A program made the position numbers and the translations under genes. Positions 46,597 to 55,103 of a stretch of DNA of 64,000 nt are shown one piece after another; positions within the stretch are counted from its first letter, which is position 1, and each line of letters starts with the position of its first letter. Source of the DNA: Methylobacterium oryzae (GTDB lineage Bacteria > Pseudomonadota > Alphaproteobacteria > Rhizobiales > Beijerinckiaceae). The notes below the pieces were generated by a model. That model saw nothing but the letters and a program-made list of their open reading frames with translations, was not told where the DNA came from and made no database searches. The DNA lies in assembly GCF_021398735.1 (NCBI RefSeq), contig NZ_CP090349.1:5578001-5642000 (forward strand). The letters are read 5' to 3'.

Positions 46597-46995
46597 ATGT
46601 CCGACGGCACGGAGGCCGCGCCGGCGGCAGAGCCCGACTACGACCGGCTGCTGCGCGCCAATCTCGCGCGGATCTTCAACGCGCGGGACGCCGGCGCGCG
46701 GGCGGCCGCCCTGGCCGAGCTCTACGTGGCCGAGCCGACCCTGTTCGAGCCGGACAACGTCGTGCGCGGGCGGGCCGCGATCGCCGCGGTCGCCGGGGCG
46801 CTCCTGGACCGGTTCGGGCCGACCTTCCGCTTCGTGCCCGTCGGCACGGCCGCCGGACACCACGGCGTGGGATCGCTGCGCTGGGAAGCCGGTCCGGCGG
46901 GCGGCCCGGTCGCGGTCACCGGGACGGACGTTGCCGAGATCGTGGACGGCAGGATCGCGCGACTCTGGGTGCTGCTCGACCCGCCGCCCCCCTGA
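46597..46995 (+). CDS. SnoaL/NTF2-like protein
   Basis: The 132-residue product has the small alpha+beta cone fold of the SnoaL/NTF2 group: LRANLARIFNARDAGARAAA, LAELYVAEPTLFEPDNVVRG, HHGVGSLRWEAGP, and the final GTDVAEIVDGRIARLWVLLD. Members are polyketide cyclases, isomerases or ligand binders; the substrate is unknown. AAGGAGA precedes the ATG at a good distance. It follows the degenerate SDR and is probably co-transcribed. Confidence 0.88.
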   Translation: MSDGTEAAPAAEPDYDRLLRANLARIFNARDAGARAAALAELYVAEPTLFEPDNVVRGRAAIAAVAGALLDRFGPTFRFVPVGTAAGHHGVGSLRWEAGPAGGPVAVTGTDVAEIVDGRIARLWVLLDPPPP

Positions 46996-47022
46996 GACCG
47001 CCGCCACCGAACGCTCCGATCT

Positions 47023-47877
47023 TCAGTCGCTCCGGCCCACCTGCCGGAGGCTCAGCGCCCAGAGCCGCTCCTGGACGGCCTCGTCGCGGCTCTCGGCCGA
47101 GGAGACCTTCGGCCGACCGTGGGAGAAGTATCGGCCCGTGACCCCGTCCAGGCCCGGGTCGCTGGCCACGTGGAGGGAGGTCCGCGCGCCCTTCTCGGGC
47201 GTGATCAGCAACGGCCGCATCAGCGCCCAGGCCGCGCCGAGCAGGCCGCCGGTGTTCTTGGCGAAGCCGGTATTGACCACCCCCGGATGGACGGCGTTCG
47301 CCGTGATGCCGCTGTCGCGCAGGCGCCGGGCGAGCGCGTAGGTGAACAGCACGTTGGCGAGCTTGGCCTGGGCATACGCGCCCATCGACCGGTAGCGCCG
47401 GGCGCCCTCGACGTCGTCGAAGTCGATGTGCCCCCGGTAATGGGCCGCCGATGCGACGTTGACGATCCGCGGCTTCCCGCCCGCCGCCGCCGCGTCCTTC
47501 AGCGTGTCGAGGAGTTCGAGGGTCAGGAGCACGTAGCCCAGATGGTCGAGCGCCCAGGTCCGCTCGATCCCGTCGACGGTCAGCGTGCGCCGGTCGAAGA
47601 TCGCGCCGGCATTGTTCACCAGCACGTCGAGGCGCGGATAGGCCGCCCGCAGGATCCCGGCGAGCCGGCGGATCTCGGCCTGCGCGGACAGGTCCGCGCG
47701 GTGCGGCTCCACGGCGGCGCAGGGCACCGCGGCGCGGATCCTGTCGGCACAGGCCTGCAGCTTCCCGCTGTCCCGGCCGACCATGGCGACCCGCGCGCCG
47801 AGGCGCGCGAGACCGAGGGCCGTCTCGTAGCCGATGCCGCCGGTCGCCCCGGTGACGAGGCAGACCGCGCCGCGCAC
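47023..47877 (-). CDS. SDR family oxidoreductase, retinol dehydrogenase-like
   Basis: The 284-residue protein has VTGATGGIGYETALGLARLG, LVNNAGAIF, the serine in VNVASAAHY, and Tyr/Lys in GAYAQAKLANVLF. The HPGVVNTGFAKN segment and the phrase RTLTVDGIERTWALDHLGY are typical of the retinol dehydrogenase/WW-oxidoreductase subgroup. All catalytic residues are present. Start is placed at GTG 47877, after a GAGG about 9 bases upstream. A TTG at 47919 would overlap the DUF1328 gene. It probably follows DUF1328 on one transcript (10 bases apart). Confidence 0.9.
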   Translation of the reverse strand: MRGAVCLVTGATGGIGYETALGLARLGARVAMVGRDSGKLQACADRIRAAVPCAAVEPHRADLSAQAEIRRLAGILRAAYPRLDVLVNNAGAIFDRRTLTVDGIERTWALDHLGYVLLTLELLDTLKDAAAAGGKPRIVNVASAAHYRGHIDFDDVEGARRYRSMGAYAQAKLANVLFTYALARRLRDSGITANAVHPGVVNTGFAKNTGGLLGAAWALMRPLLITPEKGARTSLHVASDPGLDGVTGRYFSHGRPKVSSAESRDEAVQERLWALSLRQVGRSD

Positions 47878-47887
47878 CGCGCCGGCC

Positions 47888-48067
47888 TCAGAACACCGCC
47901 TGGCCGACCGCGAAGGCAATGACCACGATCACGATGGCGATGAGCAGGAACAGGCCGAACAGGATTCGGGCCAGCGAGCCGGCGCCGGAGGCGATGCCGG
48001 TGAAGCCGAGACCGCCGGCGATCAGCGAGATCACGAAGCAGATGAGGGCCCATTTCAGAAGGGTCAT
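47888..48067 (-). CDS. DUF1328 (YtjA family) small membrane protein
   Basis: The 59-residue protein has two membrane helices ([20 protein letters not shown] and [20 protein letters not shown]) joined by a short loop with the family motif [15 protein letters not shown]. Function is unknown; relatives are often induced by stress in Rhizobiales. GGAG lies about 8 bases before the ATG. A GGAAC-N16-GGTT element 41-73 bases upstream fits an EcfG promoter. Confidence 0.92.
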   Translation of the reverse strand: MTLLKWALICFVISLIAGGLGFTGIASGAGSLARILFGLFLLIAIVIVVIAFAVGQAVF

Positions 48068-48115
48068 GGCGTCACTCCGGCTGCGCCCCGGCGCGGGGCC
48101 TGATGCTGCTGCCTC

Positions 48116-48140
48116 AACCGACGCCAAGCGAGACTGTTCC
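48116..48140 (-). promoter_or_regulatory. Candidate EcfG (general stress) promoter of DUF1328
   Basis: On the minus strand GGAAC (48140-48136) is followed after 16 bases by GGTT (48119-48116), one mismatch from the EcfG consensus GGAAC-N16/17-CGTT. The predicted start would leave a 5' leader of about 40 bases before the DUF1328 ATG. Confidence 0.58.
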
Positions 48141-48203
48141 GCGGATTCCGGACCGGTCCGCTTTTATTCTTACCCGCGTCCGGCCGCTCGGTCGGGGACG
48201 CGG

Positions 48204-49583
48204 TCAGCCGGTCTTCGCCACGGGCTGCGCCGGCACGTCGGCCCGTTCCAGCATGATCTCCGCCAGCGTGTGGTAGAGGCCGCCGCGGCAGATCGCCTTC
48301 GAGGCCGCGTCGGCCAGGAGCGCCGCGACCATCAGGGGGATCACCATCGCGTGGTTCTGGGTCATCTCGGTGACGATGACGAAGCTGGTGATCGGCGCCT
48401 GCAGCACGCCCGTCAGGTAGGCCACCATCCCGATCAGCACGACGGCGCCGACGGGCATGCCCGGCAGGAATCCGTGGACCGTGCCGCCGAGGCCGGCCCC
48501 GACCGCCAGGGACGGCGCGAACAGGCCGCCCGGGATACCGCTGATCGAGCTGAGCACGGTGGCGGCGAATTTCAGGGGCGCGTAGGTCCAGCCGGCCGTC
48601 GCGTCGCCGTGGAGGATGGCCTTGGCCTCCTCGTAGCCGGTCCCGTAGGCGGCGCCCCCGGAGGCGAGGCCGCACAGGGCGACGCACAGCCCGCAGGCCG
48701 CCGCGAAGATCACGGGCCGCTTCCGGATCATCCGTCCGGCCGCGCCCGGCAGGCCGCGGGCGAACAGGATGACGAGGCGGCTGAACAGGCCGCCCGCGAG
48801 GCCGCCGACCACGGCGATCAGCGGCACGATCCAGCTGGCCGCCAGCGGCAGGGCGGCGTCGGTCGTCCCGAAATAGGTATAGTTGCCGAGGAGCCCGAGC
48901 GAGGTCAGGCCCGCGGCCACGATCCCGGCCACGATCAGGCCGGAGGAGCGCGCCTCGTAGGCGCGTCCCAGCTCCTCGATGCCGAACACGATGCCGGCGA
49001 GGGGCGTGTTGAAGGCCGCAGCGACCCCGGCCGCGCCGCCCGCGAGGAGCAGCCCGGGCAGGCGCTCCGGGGTCAGGCGGCCGAAGGCGGCCATGATCGC
49101 GGCGCCGACCTGCACGGTCGGCCCCTCGCGGCCCGCGGAGGCGCCGCAGAACAGGCCCAGGAACAGGACCAGCACCTTGCCGAAGGCCACGCGCGGCGAG
49201 ATCAGCGAGTAGCGGAAGCCGGTATCCCGGGCGTGGCGGGCGGCGATCACCTGCGGGATGCCCGAGCCCTGCGAGTTCGGGAAGACCGTGAGGGCGAGCA
49301 GCGCCGCGAGGGCGAAGCCCGCGGGCGTCAGCACCAGGGCGATGAGCGGCGACGGCGCGGTGAGCCGCCGGAACCCGTCCTGCGCGAGGTCGGCGCCCTT
49401 GGCCATCAGCACGGCGGCGAGGCCCACGCCGATGCCGCCCACGAGGAAGAGCAGCCGCCCGCGCCAGAGCGGATAGGCCTCCATCGAGGCCGACCGCAGG
49501 CGCATGATCGAGCGGCGGTAGCGCGACCGTTGCGGGGGCGGAGCATCCGTCGTGTCCCGCACCTCGTCCCGCTTCTCGACCAT
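48204..49583 (-). CDS. ClC family chloride channel/antiporter
   Basis: The 459-residue membrane protein has the ClC selectivity motifs GSGIPQV, GREGPTVQ (with the gating glutamate), and GIPGGLFAPSLAVGAG. FNTPLAGIVFGIEELGRAYE keeps the internal proton glutamate position, which favours H+/Cl- exchange over a channel. About ten membrane helices and a short cytoplasmic N-terminus with a basic segment are visible. No CBS domains are present, as in E. coli ClcA. Its role may be acid resistance or anion balance. Confidence 0.94.
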   Translation of the reverse strand: MVEKRDEVRDTTDAPPPQRSRYRRSIMRLRSASMEAYPLWRGRLLFLVGGIGVGLAAVLMAKGADLAQDGFRRLTAPSPLIALVLTPAGFALAALLALTVFPNSQGSGIPQVIAARHARDTGFRYSLISPRVAFGKVLVLFLGLFCGASAGREGPTVQVGAAIMAAFGRLTPERLPGLLLAGGAAGVAAAFNTPLAGIVFGIEELGRAYEARSSGLIVAGIVAAGLTSLGLLGNYTYFGTTDAALPLAASWIVPLIAVVGGLAGGLFSRLVILFARGLPGAAGRMIRKRPVIFAAACGLCVALCGLASGGAAYGTGYEEAKAILHGDATAGWTYAPLKFAATVLSSISGIPGGLFAPSLAVGAGLGGTVHGFLPGMPVGAVVLIGMVAYLTGVLQAPITSFVIVTEMTQNHAMVIPLMVAALLADAASKAICRGGLYHTLAEIMLERADVPAQPVAKTG

Positions 49584-49664
49584 GAAAGAGCACCTCGTCC
49601 GCGCAGTGAGAGCGGACGCTATAGCGCAATGGTCAAGGAAAGGCCCCCTGCGCGGGACGGCCGA

Positions 49665-49688
49665 GGGCCGGCACCGGCGTGCCGGCCC
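49665..49688 (-). terminator. Hairpin after the GCG...CKPN gene
   Basis: GGGCCGGCA (49665-49673) and TGCCGGCCC (49680-49688) form a perfect 9-bp stem. On the minus strand it begins about 14 bases after the stop at 49703. It has no T-tract. Confidence 0.55.
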
Positions 49689-49702
49689 CGCCGCTCAACC
49701 GA

Positions 49703-50020
49703 TCACCACCTGTGGTGCCAGGCGGCCCGATGCCAGCCGCCGTGATGGTGCCAGCCCCAGGGGCGATGCCAGCCCGCGTGGCGCCAGCCCCACCGATGGT
49801 GCCAGCCCCAGGGACGGCCCCAGGGACGGCCCCAGCCGTAGGCCACCGGCCGGGCGTAGTAGACCGGGCGGTACGCGTAGGGGCGCCAGTTCGGCTTGCA
49901 CCAGCCTGACCAGCCCCGGTGGAAGCCCGGGCCGCAGCCCTGGGCAGCCTCCGCCGTACCGGCCGTGGCGGCCAAGGTTCCGAGCGCGAGGAGTGCTGCG
50001 CCTGCCAGCTTCATCCGCAT
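49703..50020 (-). CDS. GCG...CKPN-type secreted His/Trp-rich protein
   Basis: The 105-residue protein has a signal peptide (GAALLALGTLAATAGTAEA), the motif GCGPGFHRGWSGWCKPN, and a repetitive tail built from GWHRPWGWHHHGGWHRA-like units (about 15 His and 15 Trp). It is the second member of this secreted group in the window; the first has a Gly/Tyr tail. A histidine-dense tail suggests metal binding, but that is inference. GGAGG before the ATG at 50020 supports the start; a second ATG lies two codons on. Confidence 0.84.
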   Translation of the reverse strand: MRMKLAGAALLALGTLAATAGTAEAAQGCGPGFHRGWSGWCKPNWRPYAYRPVYYARPVAYGWGRPWGRPWGWHHRWGWRHAGWHRPWGWHHHGGWHRAAWHHRW

Positions 50021-50288
50021 CGTCGTCCTCCGTTCAGTTTCGAGCAGCGCGATGATCCGGCCCCGGTCCGACCGAGTTGTCGCCGGATCATGTCCGGCCG
50101 TCCGCGACGGGCCGGAAGTGGGCTCGAAACATCCGAGGCCGGGGAAGCGTTTCTTCACGAACCTGTGCGCGCGAGACGACTGAGCCTCCGCGGAGACAAG
50201 CGTCGCAATACGCTGCCGCCCGGTCCGGTCATCGTGCGACGATTGCGAGGATACCGAAGCGCCCCAGCGGCCGCGCGGCCGTCCCGCC

Positions 50289-51677
50289 TCAGCCCTCGGC
50301 GGCGCAGAGCTTCTCCACCGCCCGCACATACGCCTTGGCGTCGAACTTCTTGAGCGAGTTCTCGCTCTGATAGCGGACCGTGCCGAAGATCTCGCGCCTC
50401 TGCCAGGGCCGGTCGTGCAGGCCGTACACCCAGGCGACGTTGGTGAAGGAGTTCGGATCGCGCCCGTCGAGGAAGTAGCGGTTGTTCAGGCGGAGCGTCC
50501 GCGCGAAGCCCTCCTCGGGCGACGGGGACCATTCGAGGATCTTCTTGCCCCAGTACATCCGCAGCTGGTTGTGCATGTAGCCGGTCTCGCGCATCTCGCG
50601 CATCGCGGCGTTCCAGTAGCGGTCGTGGGTCTCGCCGGCGGCGAGCTGCGCCTCCGAGTAGGCGTGGGGGCGCTCGTCCTTCGCGTGCTCGGCCAGGGTC
50701 TTGCGCGCCCAGTCCGGCACGGCCCTGTCGTAGGCGTCGTAGCCCTCCGTGTAGAAGACGTGGTTCATGGCGAGCTCGCGCCGGACGATCAGCTCCTCCA
50801 GGTAGGCGCCGCGGTCGTCGGCATCGCCGACCTTGGCCTCCCGCACCGCCAGGGCGATCTCCACCGGCGAGATCTGCCCGAAATGCAGGTAGGGGCTCAT
50901 GTGCGAGGCGGCGGCCGCCTCCGGCATGTTGCGCCCCGCGCCGTAGCCCGAGAACCCGTCCTTCAGGAACGCCTTCAGGCGCTTGCGGGCCTGCGTCTCG
51001 CCGCCCGTGAAGCGCTTCACCGGGCCGACCTCCCGGTCGAGGGTCATCCCGGCGAGCACCGCCTCCGGATCGGAGACGTCGATCGCGCTCTTCAGCGTCA
51101 GGCGATCGGCCGCGCACTTCACCCGGCGGGGTTTCAGCGCCGCGAGGAACGGGTCCCACAGCCGGTTCAGCTTCGGCCTCAGCGTCCGGGCGGCGTACTC
51201 GTGCTTCGGCGAGGCCGTCTCGACGGGCACGACGACGTCGCCCTCGACCTGGACGATCCGCGTCTTCACCGACTTGGCGATCTCCCGGTACCAGCCCTTC
51301 TGGATCGCGAGGTAGCCGCGGTCGAGCACGAGGAGCGCGGCGTCCTCGGCGAGGGCGATGGCGATCTTGGCGGGCGAGCACTTGCGCATGACGAAGCCGA
51401 TCCCGCGCTTCTCCAGGCCTGCCTTCGCGTCCGCGAGACCCTGGAGCAGGAAGGCGTAATGCCGGGCATTGGCCTCGGGAAAGCCGCTCGCGCCGTCCAG
51501 CAGGCCGAAGCAGGCGACGACCGGCAGATCGAGGCGGTTTCCCTCCTCGATGGCGAGTTCGAGAGCGGGATTGAACGTCGCCCGGTTGGCCTGCTGCAGG
51601 AGATACAGGACGTAGGCGCCGTCTTCGCGCGGCTCGACATCGTTGAGGATCCGGATCCGTTCGCCCTGGATCGCCAT
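50289..51677 (-). CDS. phr: Class II CPD photolyase
   Basis: The 462-residue flavoprotein splits cyclobutane pyrimidine dimers with blue light. It matches the class II group, not the common bacterial class I: RIRILNDVEPREDGAYVLYL at the start, RFTGGETQARKRLKAFL, and the FAD-binding C-terminus with NNRYFLDGRDPNSFTNVAWV followed by GLHDRPWQRREIFGTVRY. Class II enzymes are known from plants, animals and some bacteria and archaea. AAGGAG lies before the ATG at 51677; a longer upstream opening is not supported. It faces away from the terminator-ended region at 52.0 kb. Confidence 0.95.
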   Translation of the reverse strand: MAIQGERIRILNDVEPREDGAYVLYLLQQANRATFNPALELAIEEGNRLDLPVVACFGLLDGASGFPEANARHYAFLLQGLADAKAGLEKRGIGFVMRKCSPAKIAIALAEDAALLVLDRGYLAIQKGWYREIAKSVKTRIVQVEGDVVVPVETASPKHEYAARTLRPKLNRLWDPFLAALKPRRVKCAADRLTLKSAIDVSDPEAVLAGMTLDREVGPVKRFTGGETQARKRLKAFLKDGFSGYGAGRNMPEAAAASHMSPYLHFGQISPVEIALAVREAKVGDADDRGAYLEELIVRRELAMNHVFYTEGYDAYDRAVPDWARKTLAEHAKDERPHAYSEAQLAAGETHDRYWNAAMREMRETGYMHNQLRMYWGKKILEWSPSPEEGFARTLRLNNRYFLDGRDPNSFTNVAWVYGLHDRPWQRREIFGTVRYQSENSLKKFDAKAYVRAVEKLCAAEG

Positions 51678-51984
51678 GCTCACCTGCTCCTTGCTTGGCG
51701 CGCCGCGCCGGAACCTTGGCCGGAGAAGGTAGAGCGGGCGGGATTTTCGTCCGTCCGGACCGGACGGATGAAAAGCCGCAGTCGAGGCGACGGGCCGAAC
51801 TCCGGCGCCAGCCGCCAAAACCCCGCCTCATCAGGGACTTGCACGGCGATCGATCGGTCCCGCCCGCGACAATGCAGGTTTCGATCGCGCTCGACGGCCT
51901 GCGACATTTTCAACACAGGCGGGAAGTGACGCGTGCGCGAGCGCACGAAAGGACAGCCCTGCTGTCCTGATGCTCTTGAATTTT

Positions 51985-52100
51985 CCGTCGAGGAGCGCAG
52001 ATTGTGCAGCGCGGGAAGGCGATGGCGTCGCCCTTCCGCAGCCCTTCTTGGGCGTTTCCTCCCTAGACTTCGGGCCGCTCCTTCGGGAGTGGCCTTTTTT
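51985..52100 (+). ncRNA. Candidate small RNA ending at an intrinsic terminator
   Basis: A strong plus-strand terminator has no plus-strand protein gene before it. The region before it folds well: GGAAGGCGA at 52014-52022 can pair with TCGCCCTTCC at 52028-52037 with one bulge, followed by a GC-poor stretch and the terminator stem. A weak TTGAAT -35 near 51976 could start it. The 5' end is a guess. It does not show 4.5S, RNase P or tmRNA motifs, and I cannot match it to 6S RNA. Confidence 0.42.
52073..52100 (+). terminator. Strong intrinsic terminator with TTCG loop
   Basis: GGCCGCTCC (52073-52081), loop TTCG, GGAGTGGCC (52086-52094) form a 9-bp stem with one G-U pair, followed directly by six Ts (52095-52100). 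This is the best rho-independent terminator on the plus strand in the window. No plus-strand protein gene precedes it. Confidence 0.88.
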
Positions 52101-52273
52101 CTGTCCGGAGCAGGCGCGGGCCCCGGTCCGGCCCTTCTACGGGCGCGTTGAGGGGCAGCGCGCTTCCCGCGCAGGCGGGGCGCCCGGGGCGCGACGGACC
52201 CCTCTCCGGCGGCTCTGCCTCTCTAGGACATCCGCGCCCGCCGGCGATCCGACAGGCCCTCGGCCACGGCGTG

Positions 52274-53686
52274 TCAGCGCGTCGCGCTGGACCCCGCCCG
52301 GCTCGCCGCCAGCGCGGCGGCCTTGCCGCCCGCCGTGTAGAGGTCGAGGCGCGCGTAGACGCCGAATTCCGAGCCGTCGTCGAGGAAACCGCCGCCCGGC
52401 CCCTGCGTCTCGGTGAGGATCGCGTTGGCCTCGTCGAGCGTCAGCGCCGGGAAGGCCGCGGTCAGCAGGTGGCCGGCCTCCGGCGCGATCTTGCCCACGT
52501 CCTCCCGCCGGCCGGCGGTGTCCGGATGCACCACGGGCAGGCCGTAGGTCTGGGTCGCCGCGTAGAAGGCGGCGTTGGCGGCCGCGTCCTTGAACCGGCC
52601 GCTATCCTTCGCCGCACAGGCCGCCACCGTGTCGCCGCAGCTGGCCTTCAGCGCCTCGGTCATCGCCGCGCGGGCCTCCGTCAGGAGCGCCCGGTAATCC
52701 GTCACGCCGACCGTCCTGTCGGCCTCGGCGGACGCCTTGTCGAGGACGGCCGGGTTCTTCCGGATCTGGCCGACATAGGCCGGATCGTTGGCGAGCAGGT
52801 GCGCGAGGGCGTGCAGCGAGGTCGCCCGGCCGCCCAGCACGTCCATGGCGTAGTGGGCGCCGACGATGATCCGGTCGTTGCCGTACTCGGCGGCGCGGGC
52901 GACCATCTGCTGGTAGCGCTCGGGCACGAGGAGCGCGAGCACCATGGACTCGGTGTAGCCGTAGGTGGTGTGCCCGCTCGGGTAGGACGGGCTGTTCACG
53001 AGGTCCTGCGAGGGGCCGCGCAGCCAGTCGAGGCTGTCGGACGCGTCACCGAAATAGTCCTTGCCGCGATACGAGAGGAGGCGTGGCAGGGTCTGGAACG
53101 GCCGCGAATTGCCGTAGCGGTCGGCGCCGGGGCTCCCGGCCGGCCGGTCGTAGGCCTTGCCGAAGACGTCGGTGACGGCGCCGTTCGACAGGATCGCGGC
53201 GGCCTCGTCCGAGACCGGATGCTTGCCGTTGGTCGTGGCGTTGGCGAAGAAGTACTTGCCGGAATTCGAATCCGACTTGGTCACGTTGTTGGTGTAGCCG
53301 ATCAGGTTGGCGACCGCCGGCGCGATGCTGGTGAAGGTCTTGTAGTCGCTGTAGGTCGCCTTGGCGTAGTAGGCCTGGGCCAGCGTGGTGCCGAGGCCGT
53401 CGGCGAGGTTGGCGGCGTTGCCGTCGGTGATGAAGCAGTCCCGGAGGGCGAGCTGCTGCTGCTCGGGGAACGGCAGGAGCGTCGGCTGCTGCAGCGCGCC
53501 GCTCTGGATGTCGCCGGTGACCCGCAGGTTCGCGTCGAGCGCCGCCTTGCCGTCGGGCGTCGTCTGCAGCCGGGCCACCGGGACCAGCCCGCGCAGGGCC
53601 GACAGGTTGGCGGCCGACTGTGCGAAGGCCTGGAGGGGCAGCGCCGCCCCGAGCAGAGCCAATCCGACCCGCAGCGTCCCGAACAT
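52274..53686 (-). CDS. Secreted PAP2-type acid phosphatase
   Basis: The 470-residue protein has a signal peptide (GLALLGAALPLQAFA) and the vanadium-haloperoxidase/PAP2 catalytic pattern: NSRPF, then PSYPSGHTTYGYTES, then DRIIVGAHYAMDVLGG with the R-x5-H-x3-D order. It is longer than typical class A phosphatases, with an N-terminal extension and a C-terminal domain of about 130 residues ending near LDLYTAGGKAAAL. Likely a periplasmic phosphatase. GGGAGGG precedes the ATG. Confidence 0.87.
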   Translation of the reverse strand: MFGTLRVGLALLGAALPLQAFAQSAANLSALRGLVPVARLQTTPDGKAALDANLRVTGDIQSGALQQPTLLPFPEQQQLALRDCFITDGNAANLADGLGTTLAQAYYAKATYSDYKTFTSIAPAVANLIGYTNNVTKSDSNSGKYFFANATTNGKHPVSDEAAAILSNGAVTDVFGKAYDRPAGSPGADRYGNSRPFQTLPRLLSYRGKDYFGDASDSLDWLRGPSQDLVNSPSYPSGHTTYGYTESMVLALLVPERYQQMVARAAEYGNDRIIVGAHYAMDVLGGRATSLHALAHLLANDPAYVGQIRKNPAVLDKASAEADRTVGVTDYRALLTEARAAMTEALKASCGDTVAACAAKDSGRFKDAAANAAFYAATQTYGLPVVHPDTAGRREDVGKIAPEAGHLLTAAFPALTLDEANAILTETQGPGGGFLDDGSEFGVYARLDLYTAGGKAAALAASRAGSSATR

Positions 53687-53822
53687 GCAGCCCTCCCCTC
53701 GCCGATGCCGTGCCGGACGCTAGAGCCGTTCCCGATCGCGTGGCAATCGGGCGCGGCCCCGACGTCCCCATCTTTGAAGCGCCCCCGGGGCGCCGCGCCG
53801 GCCTCCGGCGGCGGCGCGCGCC

Positions 53823-54962
53823 TCAGCCCCGCGCCCGGGCGCGGATCATGAAGTTGTCGTAGGTGTACTCTGCCACCTGGAACCAGAGGTACTCCTCGTT
53901 GCGGAAGGTCCGCATCGCCTCGTAGACGCGGCGGAAATCGGCGTTCTTGGCGGCGATCTCGGCGTAGACGTCATTGGCGTTCTTGAGGGCGGCCTCCATG
54001 ACGTCCTGGGGGAACGGCCGCAGCTGCGCGCCCCCGGCCACCAGCCGGCGCAGGGCCTGCGGGTTGCGGGCGTCGTACTTGGCCTGGACGTCGGCGCCGA
54101 CTTCGGCCGCCGCGGCCCGGAGGATCCCCTGGTAGGATTTCGGCAGCGCCTTCCACTTCTCGGCGTTGAACCAGAAGTGCAGCAGGGCGCCGCCCTCCCA
54201 GAAGCCGGGATAATGGTAGATCGGTGCGACCTTCTGCAGGCCGAGCCGCTCGTCGTCGTAGGGCCCGATCCACTCGGCGGCGTCGAGCTTCTTGCTCTCC
54301 AGGGCCGCGTAGATCTCCGGGCCCGGCACCGCCTGCGGCTGGACGCCGAACTTGGCGAGCACCTGGCCGCCCATGCCGCCGATCCGGAACTTCAGGCCCT
54401 GCAGGTCCGCGAGGGTCTTGATCTCGCGACGGAACCAGCCGCCCATCTGGGCGCCGGTGTTGCCGCCCGGCAGGCAGACCAGCCCGGCCTTGGCGAAGAC
54501 CTCGGCGAAGAGTTCGGCGGCGCCGCCCGCCTGCCACCACGCGGCGGCGCCCCGGGCGTTCAGGCCGAAGGGCACCGCGGTGGCCAGCGCGAAGGTCGGA
54601 TCCTTGGCCATGCCGAGGGTCGCAGGACCGTGTCCCATCTCGACAGTGCCGGCGGCCACGGCGTCGAGCAGGCCCTCGGCCGGGACCGGCTCGCCGGGGC
54701 CCTGGACCTGGATCTGGAAGCGCCCGTCGGTGGCCTCCGCGACGATCCGGCTGAGCGCCTCGGGGGCGCCGTACAGGATGTCGAGGGTCTTCGGGTAGGC
54801 GGAGGACAGGCGCCAGCGCAGCTCCGGGGCGGACTCGGCCCGGGCCGGCGCGGCGAGCGGCCCGGTCAGGGCCGCGGCGGCGCCGAGGCTGGCGGTCAGC
54901 ACGCTGCGGCGCCGCGTCCCGGCCGCGGGGGATCGCGCGAGGTGAGGTTCGTCCAACGGCAT
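53823..54962 (-). CDS. TRAP transporter solute-binding protein (DctP family)
   Basis: The 379-residue protein starts with a twin-arginine-type signal (TRRRSVLTASLGAAAALTG). The DctP fold follows: LRWRLSSAYPKTLDILYGAP, PAEGLLDAVAAGTVEMGHG, LKFRIGGMGGQVLAKFGVQP, and LESKKLDAAEWIGPYDDERL, which holds the conserved ligand-carboxylate region. Tryptophan-rich stretches fit the mannitol/chloroaromatic-acid subgroup. The membrane subunits DctQ and DctM are not in the window, so the binding protein is an orphan here. The ligand is unknown. Confidence 0.92.
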   Translation of the reverse strand: MPLDEPHLARSPAAGTRRRSVLTASLGAAAALTGPLAAPARAESAPELRWRLSSAYPKTLDILYGAPEALSRIVAEATDGRFQIQVQGPGEPVPAEGLLDAVAAGTVEMGHGPATLGMAKDPTFALATAVPFGLNARGAAAWWQAGGAAELFAEVFAKAGLVCLPGGNTGAQMGGWFRREIKTLADLQGLKFRIGGMGGQVLAKFGVQPQAVPGPEIYAALESKKLDAAEWIGPYDDERLGLQKVAPIYHYPGFWEGGALLHFWFNAEKWKALPKSYQGILRAAAAEVGADVQAKYDARNPQALRRLVAGGAQLRPFPQDVMEAALKNANDVYAEIAAKNADFRRVYEAMRTFRNEEYLWFQVAEYTYDNFMIRARARG

Positions 54963-55103
54963 CTCGTCCGAGCAGGTCCGACCCGTCCGGGCCGGATCGG
55001 GGGTCGCAGGTAGCACGTGCGTGCCGGTTCTCGAAAGCCGCGGGCGGCCCGGGCAGTTCCGTGGCGCCTCGAAACCGGACCGTGCCCGTGCTAGGCGCCC
55101 GGG

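Larger units (their letters stand above)
51678..52273. other. 596-base region without a protein gene
   Basis: No convincing coding frame on either strand. It holds the upstream region of the photolyase, two perfect small hairpins (AGGACAG/CTGTCCT at 51950-51968 and a CGTGCGC/GCGCACG stem just before), a possible small RNA, and a strong plus-strand intrinsic terminator at 52073-52100. After the terminator the sequence is plain GC-rich spacer toward the phosphatase gene. Confidence 0.6.

Noticed and set aside
51680..51946. An 88-codon minus-strand frame upstream of the photolyase
   Set aside because: Arg/Ser-rich with no motif, no ribosome-binding site, and it covers the photolyase promoter.
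51970..52416. A 148-codon plus-strand frame through the terminator region
   Set aside because: It runs through a strong terminator and the end of the phosphatase gene, and its product is low-complexity.
53700..53740. GGAAC-N17-CGGC before the PAP2 phosphatase as a stress promoter
   Set aside because: The -10 box has two mismatches. Not strong enough to list.
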